NCBI GenBank assembly: GCA_045837725.1 | Contig: JBEWZL010000080.1 | Location: 23,482-87,481 of the forward strand | Direction of reading: 5' to 3' | Source: Vermamoeba vermiformis | Taxonomy: Eukaryota; Tubulinea; Echinamoebida | Length of the DNA: 64,000 bases | Shown: in pieces, positions 55,302 to 64,000 of the stretch | How positions within the stretch are numbered: position 1 is the stretch's first letter | Layout of the letters: each line of letters starts with the position of its first letter | Made by a program: the position numbers and the translations under genes | Notes under the pieces: model-generated | The model's database searches: none | The model's input: only the letters and a program-made list of their open reading frames with translations | Told to the model about the DNA's origin: nothing

Positions 55302-57112
55302 TTAATCATCGGAGCGTTTTTGTACCTCGGAAAAGTGTTTTTGTATCAACGTGTCTAAATGTTGAACCATTTCTTGCTGGCCTGTATTTAACGCAATTCT
55401 ACGCCATTGTGCAATCATTTTAAACATCTTTGTAGTAAACTTTTCTTTCTTCTTCCGCTTCGCGAGTGCGGGAGATTCTTCGGCTAATTTTAGAACAATG
55501 TTCATCGTACTAAAGCATACTAAATTGAGCTCAAAGTTCGCTCCAAAATTCTGCTGGATCTGCACATCTTTTGCCTTCAAGAAAAGCTTGAACAACAACT
55601 GATAAAGACCGATTGCGCTTGTCTCTGTTGACATCATTTTGGCAACCAAACCACGCTTTGATATTTGTTTGATTCTTTTCTTCAATGTTGCGCTGTTCTC
55701 TAGGAGTTGAGTCAAAAATTCAATTATAGAATGTCTCCGCAGCTGCTCCAACAGACGCATTGAGTCCAAAATCTCTTCAATATGAAGCCGATCTGCCATC
55801 AAGGGATCGTACTTGAGAATTTCCTTGAAAAACAAAAACACTTCGTCTTGGTACGGCAACAAACTAGAACGATTAAACTGCGTTAGTCAAATTATATTTA
55901 AAGATTGGAATAATATTTGTATAAAAAAGAAATACTTGCGTGATTCCTTGCCGAATTACAGCGTCATTTAAGGTCAACTGAACAATGGATGGATGATTAT
56001 GCGAGATGGCTACCATATAAGCGAAAAGCTCGAAAGGAAGTCCGATGTCCACCAACGAACCGTCCATTGGTAGCATCAACTCAATAATTCGGGGAATAAT
56101 TCTCGCGAACTTTTGCGGATCTGCCTCTCTGGATCGTTTGACACACGCCGTCAAAAGGTTGGTTACATAGACCTCGAGTGAACGATTAGGTGAACTTAGA
56201 ACACCTTGTATGGGCTCGATGATTGCTCTAAAAATGGTATCGGCGACCTGTCAAATGTTGGTTTTGGTGTTGAATGAATATAAGAATTTTGGCGGAAGGA
56301 ACTTACAGCCGGACAATTCTTAATAATCCGCCCAAGAGAATCGACTGCAAGATTTCCATATTTAGATAGAATCGCATTGCTTAGCGCGTCAATTCCGTTT
56401 TCTCGAACGACAGCGGTTGAATAGAGAAAATCCGCCTCGGACAATCTTTTGAGCATTAACACTGCCAGTAGCTGAAATTGTTAAGACATTCTAATATATA
56501 ATAGGAGGGCTTACCGGAATTGGATGCTTGAATTGATTAGACATGAACTGGATGTACCTGGGAACCAATCCACTAAACACGATTTTGTACAAGGGAGAAG
56601 AATCACAAAATAAGCAACAAAAGCCTTCATCAATTAAATTTAGACCATTTTCGATTTCTGTCATGTCGTTGGACGTATGCAGTTTGGGGATCAGATCCGG
56701 GAAGATTTTGTCCAGTTTGATCGTACATTCGCATTGCACTTCCTTGATGTTCTTAGAATGTATGATAATAGGAATGATATATGAGGGCAGTCGATCACCC
56801 AGATGAGCAGCGTATTTTTTGAACCTGTCACCTCCGTGCTGCTGCCAAAACTTTTTGCTGTGAAGTTGCGAATTAAACCTAATAATATTTTTAATATGTA
56901 GAATAAGACCTTAGGTAACATATTAATTGGTTTAAATCTGGAATAAGTTTGATGGTTAATTTAGACAAATATTTTTCGAATAATACTTGCTTCTTTGACG
57001 TAGACGCAAAGTTTAGTACGGTCTGAGCAACATCGATGAAAGAAATAATAAGAGATAGTAATTCATTAGGGAGTGCTTCTAGGTATTCATAACGGTCGCA
57101 AGTGTTCTCCAT
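55302..57112 (-). CDS. F-box protein with ARM/HEAT-like helical repeats
   Basis: Multi-exon. ATG 57110-57112; an N-terminal F-box (LEALPNELLSLIISFIDVAQ ... LNFASTSKK) is followed by alpha-helical repeats: LPSYIIPIIIHSKN, IENGLNLIDEGFCCLFCDSS, LVPRYIQFMSNQFKHPIP, ALSNAILSKYGNLAVDSLGR, RIIPRIIELMLPMDGSLV and LLEQLRRHSIIEFLTQLLEN. The regular helix pairs and LVPRYIQFM resemble armadillo repeats of the importin-alpha kind, but no nuclear-signal-binding Trp/Asn ladder is evident. A basic patch (AKRKKKEKFTTK) is near the end. Role as a substrate receptor of an SCF-type ubiquitin ligase is inferred from the F-box. Stop near 55302. Confidence 0.65.
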
Positions 57113-57146
57113 TTTTTCTGCTTCGGATTTGAATGATTTGTTTATT

Positions 57147-59453
57147 TTAAATCAAAGCAACGATCGGTGCCAATAAAGCGATAATAGACAAGCTAATTAC
57201 ATACGATGATGAAGTTTTTGTAAATGGGGAGTTAGTCGTTTGAGGCGTCAGTGGGGCATTTGGCTCAACAAACGGTGAGGTGACAGGAGGCTGAGACGGA
57301 ATTACTCCTCTGATCTCCGTGGATAGTGGCATGCCATCGACATCTTAAGGAAAAAAGAATTAGTTAAATCGAACTGGTTCTCGCTAGGACTTGCCTTTTG
57401 TAAGCACATCCGCGGGTGCATCCGGAAGGGTTGGAAGCTGATTAGTAAAAGAATTTAATTGTTGCTCGGCAAACTTTTGAACAGCCTCTTCGGGCGATAA
57501 CTCGGTCTGGGTCTCATCAGGAGCAACTTGCAAGTCTAATTCAAGCTCTGTCGGAGATTGTTCCGTGGATCGCTTGCCAGTCAAAAATGTCACACGAGTC
57601 TCGTTAATTCCTGCAACTGAAGCGAACAGTAAACGCACTGATTCGCGGAAACTGATTGGGAAATTGCCATTAGCCGTTAAGACAATCTTAAACCGGACGT
57701 CTGAATAGAGTTAGGATTAATAGAGACGAGTTAAATTTGAACGTACTCTGAGGGCAAAGAAGGTTCGAACTAACGTTGAATTTCAAAACATAATCCTCTA
57801 ACTGCCAAGTAAACGTGCCAGAGTTACCAACGTTGGTTCTAAATGACAACGGAAAATATTTGCCTCGTCGATTAGCTCCAAAGTCGGTGCCAGGAGCGAC
57901 ATTCTAAAAAAGGAAAAGATGAGGAAAAAGGTTCATGAATGAGTGACCGACAAGCCTTACCAGCGGCGACAAGTTATTTCGATCCGAGAATTGAGGAATG
58001 ACCGCGTCAATGTCACCAAGATTGTCGTACGAGAAGTACGCCAAGCCATTTTGATTGACGCACTCGAGAATAGGAACGATGTTTTGAATAGGCAGCGGTG
58101 CGAAGGCAAATAATTTGTTGTTTAAAGTCGAGTACACGTGGCAATCCTCTCCGATAACAGGTGGACTCTAAAAGAATTTAAAAATTTAAAATTTGTGGAT
58201 CTACCAACCATTTAATATTACTTACTATAATAATATCAGAAAAGACATTATCCCTCGGAAAAGACCCTTTAGTATTAATCTCTAAAGTGTCCCAATCTAA
58301 TCCAATCACATCAATGCGTTCAAACCCCAACGCCGAGTGCATCAACAATGTGTTATCAGCTGGTCAACAAAAAGTCAACAAGATGATATTTTTTGTCTAA
58401 TTACTCACGTTTGGAAAAAATCGGGGCTGAAGGAAGAGTATTGTAAGTTGAGTCAGGAAGTAATGTTCGATTGTTCAACAAATCCACGACTTGTGTCTAA
58501 ATAAGGCAATTTATGTTAATCGCTCTTTTAGTGCCATCAGCGCATTGAATTTAAATTTCTTTACCTTGAGAGCACCAGTATTGTAGATTTGAGCGATGGA
58601 TCTGTTGTTGAACGCGTAAATGCCAGCTTGAGGATTGAACGAACTGCCGCCGAATTTATCGATAGCCTTTGTTAAGAGAGACTCTCCAGTTGCCTATTAA
58701 ATGAAATTTCGGTTAGTTACCACTCATTCGTCGAAAAAACTTTGACGGGGTCATTATTAGGTGAAAATACTTACCGCATGAAAGACGTAAAATTTAAGTG
58801 AATTCGCGTTCACTGCTCCCTTTGTAAACATTTGCAAGTAGTCGCCTTCTATCCAAGCGAGAGCCGCTAATTCGCCGGTAAAAGAGTGCTCGTATTGAGG
58901 GGACTTGACGATTGTAATGTAATCTGGATAACTTCCAGTGTAACTAACAATAATCGGCATTTCATTCGTAGTATTTTTGTAAATCAATACACGCGACGGA
59001 TCACCACCCACAAAATTGAATTTTGTCGAATCCACTGTTCGATCCGAGACTTTGATGTAAGTCATAATATTGTCTGAAATCGTTGTAGAAGACACGCCTT
59101 CATTACTGGTGACCATATGAGTGCCCAAATAAGGAGCGAAGGAGAACTGAGGGTAAGGATAATTAGGCATCGGGATCGGATCTCCGATAAAACTCATTGT
59201 CGTCGTATCAACAGTGTAGGCACTTTGCGCTGTTGCGTAATAAAACTTGTTGCCCTGGACAATCGTTATGTACGCGATTGACAAGTCCTCTATGGTCGAA
59301 ACGCTACATCCAGCATATTAAAAATTAAACTTTAAAAAAAGACCATTATTATAAGTATACTTACTTATTTAATACGGTCCCATCAACTCCATTTAACTTG
59401 AATATGTAATTTGTCGAATCAACGAAACCCAAGGCCACAACATACACATTACC
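57147..59453 (-). CDS. SGYP-family member 8, 3' part; 5' exons beyond the second transposon
   Basis: Begins (in gene order) at an exon starting 59453 (GNVYVVALGFVDSTNYIFKL), the equivalent of exon 3 in other members. It is preceded on the minus strand by an intron acceptor (TTTATAG). Then come the large exon (58760-59284, PYLGTHMVTSNEG), a G-x-x-W block, the ECV exon (57960-58140, PLPIQNIVPILECVN, YFSYDNL, SDRNNLSP), the SEA-like exon (NFPISFRESVRLLFASVAG, ETRVTFLTGKR) and a Pro/Thr stalk with hydrophobic tail (YVISLSIIALLAPIVALI). One intron present in the SEA/stalk region of others is missing here. Signal-peptide and SGYP exons are not in the window, consistent with the transposon lying in intron 2. 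Confidence 0.78.
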
Positions 59454-59515
59454 CTATAAAAAATAAAGTTGTATTAAATAAATTGAGAGGTATCTCATTT
59501 TTTATTTGTTTGACT

Positions 59516-61906
59516 TCAATCGTCATATCGCTTGTTTGGTTTTTTGTTTCGCTTTGTTCTTCCATAGTCAGTTGTGTTTATATTTCGGTATTCACGTGCA
59601 ATCCACTCAGTACTTGTCACTGGCTGTATCAACACTGGGGCATCATAGTCATTTTCATCTAATTCATCTTCATCTGGATAAGTCTCTGGTATGACAGCAT
59701 CAACATCAGGGTGCACTGCCTCGTGCACCACTTTCACTGAGGTTGTGGACTGGTCATGGTGACGCTGCTGTGGTGGCAAGAACATCAATTCATAATTTGT
59801 TGTTGGGCTGTCAAACTCAATATCTAGTAGATCAATTGCAGTTGTGTCGTCTTCTGCAGGCTGATCGGCATTGAATAATTCTTCAAAGTATTGTTGCTGT
59901 TCCTCAGATAGTTTGTCGTAAGTTTTTCTGGTCGCTTCAATCACTTTGTCGTCAATTGGCTTTGGTTCAATCTTGATTGGTTTGTCCGCTGGAATATTGT
60001 GAAGGATAACAATATCGTCACCATCTGCACCCCCTTTCCACTCCTCATCTGTTGCCGTGTAATTGCGCCAATGCATTACAACGCTTCCTTGTGCATTGAC
60101 AGTGAATCGAAAAACATGGGGCTTTGTGTGCCCAGTGAGCTTTGGTAGATATGGGGCAAGCCAGCCACGATAATCATAGATAGTTTTTACCAATCGCACT
60201 TCTGGCGGCGAATTGTAGCAACTCTTAATGTACTCTTTGACATCTTCATCGTCGCCCGTAAGGAGATTATGTGACTTGAGTCCAATAGCCACTGGCACGT
60301 TCTCTTGGTCAATGTCTGTATGAGTGTGTCCTTGAGGAAGGCAAATGAAATAGATGGTATTGGTAAACTTTTTGAGCAGCAAAACCGCAAAAAAGCCAAA
60401 AACGTAGGTATTTTTGTTCTCTCGCCAGCAGTTGTCGCTTTGAAATACCATTGTTGGTGGCAGAGCCTGACCATCTCTGATTTGCGAAACTATGTGAATG
60501 GCTAGTAGATTGATGCTGTAATTGCTGTCGTGACTATACTGTTGTGCAATTGAGACAAACAGAGTACGTCGCTTGGTGTTGTGGTTGATAAGTCCGGATA
60601 TTTGCAATCGCAAACGTGCAAGACGGAGCCAAGATTTTGGGAACTGAGACCAGGCAATGTGCGGAATCAAAATCCCTGAATAGCCATCCCATATCATTTG
60701 CCAAATCAAAAAGCTAGCGATTAGCTTTCGGTTAGAATATGTCAGCCGTTCTAACTTTTGCAATGCGTTGTGCTTTGCCACTTGCTTTTGAACGTTGGTA
60801 ACTTGAGTTTGGGACACTGCAGCAGCTTGTTGCAACTTCCTACGCAAGATTAGCTTCACTGTGAGTATGGAAGAAACTTACATTCTGAGCTCCACACATT
60901 CGTCACATTTGCCCAACCGCGTAGTCTTTGGGAATTTGATCCATGCGTACTGAGAAATTGTCGTATAGAAAGTACTCAGCGATGCTATGCGATGCGTTTC
61001 CTCAAATTCTGAAGCATATTGAGCGTAAAGAAGCTTTTTGTTAAGCGCAATAGGGCAGTGCCATTGATCACTATCAGGTTGTTCATCGAAAAATATGGAC
61101 ATCAAGCTGAGCACAAAACTTTGCACCGACTGTAATTGAGCTGATGAATACAATCTGAGGGCATTACCATGTGGAATGACAGAGCAACTAGACTCTTGTT
61201 TGATTTGTTGTAGCAGAGGTGCAAGCTTGTTTGTACTGATTCCAAGCAGTTTGATGAAAGCGCGTTGACAGACTTCAAGACCGTCAAGCTTGTAACAAAT
61301 CGTCGGAGGCTTGTCACTTCCTTGATCAACTTTCATCGCATTAAGGGAATCAAGTAGCCATCTTGACCTGCCATCGTGTCAGGCATTTAGCAGAAACATG
61401 AGGTACGTACCTTTCGCGCTCAGATTTCTCAGAGTATGGCAGTCGTAAGCGTTCAATCTTCTGGACATTAAATTGCCTCATACACAGTTGTTTGCAGCAC
61501 TTGTATTGCAACAGCTTTTCATTGAAATTACATAGCTTAAGCTGCTTTCGTGATGGTGACGCGACGCGCAACTTTCGAGTCTCGGATTTGTAAGTGCGTT
61601 TTGGGGAGGGGTCATAGATTGAGGATACTCGTCTATTAATATCTATTATGTGTAAGCAATGCAGCTAATTGTAGAACGATACGTACCGTCAAAAATTTTA
61701 TTGCTATCAACCTCGTAAATCCACGACCGCCGATCATCGCTCGTGCTTGTTGTCTCATCTTCATCTACATATATTAATGAAATGCAGATAGATATAAATG
61801 CCCATACCCTTATTGAAGACTTTTGTTGTGTCAAAATCGCAGATCCAGTCCATTCGACAATTATTAAATTAATTATTGCGTTATCGGCACGTGACGGCTT
61901 CAGCAA
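59516..61906 (-). CDS. transposase with DUF7869-type DDE-like core
   Basis: At least four exons. N-terminal exons (start uncertain) carry an acidic/Ser segment (DEDETTSTSDDRRSW), a basic region with Cys (YKCCKQLCMRQF) and LDGLEVCQRAFIKLLGISTN, which resembles the CRxAFLxxxGIS block that precedes this transposase type. The large exon 59516-60859 has the diagnostic block: VFQSDNCWRENKNTYVFGFF then ICLPQGHTHTDIDQ, the Asp/Asn/Glu and GHTHxDID motifs of DUF7869 proteins. Other candidate acidic residues (IWDGYSGILIPHIAW) could complete a DDE/D site. The C-terminus is acidic then basic (TKRNKKPNKRYDD). Read as the mobility enzyme of the element; chemistry is inference. Confidence 0.78.
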
Positions 61907-62194
61907 TTTATCTACAATGATGGGTGTTATTGCACATATTATTACTGTTACTATTGTAATTATTCATAATACAATCACTCGATTAAATAGCCAAACACAT
62001 CTGGTCGCTTGGATTTAAAAAAAAATTAACCAAACTGATTACCTTCAAAGTGAGATAGCTGCGACCCTATATAGTGCCTATTGTGGTGCTTATATCATGT
62101 TATATATTGTAAATACGATAAAATTCGAGTTGGTTTTCTCAGGGTCTGAAACTCTGTTTTTAGTTTATTTTATTTTTGTTATTGAACACCACAC

Positions 62195-63941
62195 ATGTCG
62201 GCAGCCACTCTGGACCCTGTTCTTATACGAATTTATCAAGGGGAGTCTATTGATAATATTACATTGCAAGTACGAGATATTGTCCCGCCATCCACTCCCG
62301 GATCGAAGCTCAAACATTATTGGTAAATATTATTAATTAACTACGAGATAATTATATCTATTGTTCTCATTCATAAATCAACCTTGTAAATAATATTTAA
62401 TAATTATTACTGGTAATTAATTTATTGCAACGTATGAAAATTAAATCTCCGTTATTGGCGGGTCGTTACGTAAATTACTTCACTACTTCGACACTTGATA
62501 ATTTGCATTTGTTTACTGCTTTCATTTATTATTTTAACTGATGATTCATAGTTTGTTATTATCTGACGCGCATGTGATGATACCGTGCATTTTGCACGAG
62601 TCGCTGAATGACAAGATTGCAAATGGTGCAATCAAAACGGGATCAATACTACGTCTTTCGAAATGGAGCTGGCATAACCATAATGATCGGTACGCCCCTC
62701 AGCATCAATTTACATGATCTAACTACTTGCAATAGTCGTGTGCTCTCTGTCGTTGCATCGGGGCTTACCGTTACTGGGCACATGAAGCAGATCAATTTTA
62801 GTGCTGTGCGTGACATCTATGAAGCAGTGAATGATTTTGAAGGTGAGTGTTATCGATGCCACGCTGTTCTTATAAATTGCTAGATGACGGACTTGACATG
62901 CCCACACCTACACACGCTACACAAGCCACTGAACGTGAAGCCGATGAAAGAACTCTGCGTAGGTGACCAACTGTACACAGCATAATTGTCTTGATTGCTG
63001 ATCATAATTTAGAATTGTGGATAGACAAAGGCATGAAGCTCATTGATGAAGGCATCGATCACAAATTTTACGACCACGATCAAGGACTGCAAATCAAGTA
63101 CAAGAGTCGCTTATACGTTGAATTTGATGCTCTCATCTACAAAGAGGCGTTCCACGAGAAGGGCGATGATTGCTTTGCAAAGAAATACGGTGTGTGTACA
63201 ATTGCCGCATGTTTAAAGGCAAAATCCACCTCAAAACCGTTAATCGCCCTGCATATCAACAGTGATGGTGAAGATCATTTTGCTTTGGTTCAACCAGGAT
63301 CAGTAACCAATAATGGGTATAAAAACAACGACGATGAGCCTATGCACATTGAACAATTGTGGAGAGAGCACGTGACCAACAACGGAACTACTGCACGCCC
63401 AAAGAAACAAAGACCAGCCAGTGATGACTCGGAACTGCCATCAAAAAGCACTCGATCTCGTACACGCGAGGACTCTGATAGTGAAGATGACCGCGCCCGT
63501 AAGCGTCATAAATCAGACAACAATCTGTCGAATCAGGTCTCACCACAGCTCACCGAATTGCTTGCTGATGTTGCAAGCATTGGACAGAATATCTCTGCTT
63601 TATCAGCAACCATCAGTTCACAGCATGATAAAACATCTCGTCAGCTCGTACTCTTGAACAACACAACCAACGCAAAGCATACTGCCATCGAAGAACGATT
63701 GAAGTCTTTGTCTGACGAGATAAAGGCAGTCAATAGTTCAATCAAGACATTGGATGAAGTTGTGCAACGCATATTGTCGCACGTGAAAGCTGACGCGAAA
63801 GAGAAGGAAAAGGTTGTTGTCGTACAAGCACCAATACCTCAGATGCGCCAAGAGCCTCACTATGTTGTGCCACCAAACTACTACTCGGGAACACCCTCAT
63901 ACAATGGCCCATACAATAGTCCTTCATCACGTTTTTTCTAA
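62195..63941 (+). CDS. transposon-borne RPA1 N-domain-like (OB-fold) protein with coiled-coil tail
   Basis: Five exons; joins checked by reading. Exon 1 (ATG 62195) reads LDPVLIRIYQGESIDNITLQ, VRDIVPP, LKHY. Exon 2 (about 62541-62687) reads LLLSDAHVMIPCILHESLN and IKTGSILRLSKW. Exon 3 starts RRVLSVVASGLTVTGHM. This order matches the N-terminal domain of replication protein A large subunit (GAI..I..G, PVLQV..I, YRLLLSDG, A.LATQLN, I.R). The large last exon (62991-63941) has FDALIYKEAFHEKGDDCFAK, a charged disordered segment (STRSRTREDSDSEDDRARKR) and a coiled coil (IEERLKSLSDEIKAVNSSIK). The RPA DNA-binding core (DBD-A to C) was not seen. Possible role: ssDNA or protein binding during transposition; inference. 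Confidence 0.7.
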
Positions 63942-64000
63942 GACGATTTGTCATAGCAAATTTCAATAAAACGAGAGATATCTCATTTTATCTAATTTAA

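Larger units (their letters stand above)
59478..63996. mobile_element. second DNA transposon: DUF7869-type transposase plus RPA1-like gene
   Basis: About 4.5 kb. Both ends have similar short inverted sequences: left (59478-59508) and the reverse complement of right (63966-63996) share TAAA(A)TGAGA..TATCTC and a T-run, imperfectly over about 25 bases. TTAA lies just outside each end (59474-59477 and 63997-64000), a possible target duplication, but the window stops at base 64000 so this cannot be confirmed. Two genes diverge from about 61.9-62.2 kb: transposase leftwards and an RPA1-like gene rightwards. It sits in what is read as intron 2 of SGYP member 8. Both genes look open, so the copy may be recent. 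Confidence 0.75.

Noticed and set aside
57147-59453. Idea that SGYP member 8 is a 5'-truncated pseudogene
   Set aside because: The first exon present has a good splice acceptor and corresponds to exon 3 of the others, so the missing exons are more simply placed beyond the transposon to the right, outside the window.
61743-62018. Plus-strand ORF of 91 codons between the two genes of the second transposon
   Set aside because: Antisense to the likely first exon of the transposase and without recognisable features.

Overview
This is a nuclear, gene-dense eukaryotic window. Almost every gene is cut by many short introns (mostly 40-100 bases, GTAAGT/GTACGT donors, TAG/CAG acceptors), genes lie on both strands with short gaps, and base composition is moderately AT-rich. 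Conserved eukaryotic genes (LST8, nicalin, F-box proteins, a ubiquitin-domain protein) sit beside features typical of free-living protists or early-diverging fungi: a class C GPCR with a bacterial-type binding domain, a UvrD/Rep helicase, and many secreted surface-type proteins. I favour an amoebozoan or a zoosporic-fungus-like lineage but cannot name the organism. Layout: 1-3.6 kb, minus-strand UvrD/Rep helicase with a nuclease-like C-terminus, running off the window. 3.8-12.3 kb, three tandem plus-strand members of a lineage-specific family of secreted, membrane- or GPI-anchored proteins (called the SGYP family here after its N-terminal signature). 13.4-14.2 kb, a small secreted anchored protein. 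14.9-28.1 kb, a fourth SGYP gene split within an exon by a DNA transposon (16127-26527) with 73-bp inverted repeats and an 8-bp target duplication; this transposon is itself interrupted by a young Ty3/gypsy element (16737-22714, identical LTRs). 28.4-38 kb, housekeeping and other genes: F-box/Cys-rich protein, small secreted protein, LST8, ubiquitin-domain protein, nicalin. 38-46.6 kb, three minus-strand SGYP genes, one with a premature stop. 47.9-51.7 kb, a receptor fusing an NMT1/THI5-like substrate-binding domain to a GABA-B-type seven-helix domain, with a MITE-like element in one intron. 52-57.1 kb, a GNAT acetyltransferase, a dehydrogenase fragment, an NmrA-like protein and an F-box/ARM-like protein. 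57.1-59.5 kb, the 3' part of an eighth SGYP gene whose 5' exons appear displaced past the window by a second DNA transposon (about 59478-63996). That transposon pairs a DUF7869-type transposase with a divergently transcribed gene resembling the N-terminal domain of replication protein A. How things fit together: LST8 is a TOR-complex subunit, nicalin an ER-membrane complex subunit, and the receptor is expected at the cell surface. The SGYP family makes up about a third of the window. It seems to be evolving by tandem duplication, gene conversion and repeated mobile-element insertion. The strongest candidates for something undescribed are the SGYP family, the NMT1-class C GPCR fusion, and the transposon carrying an RPA-like gene.
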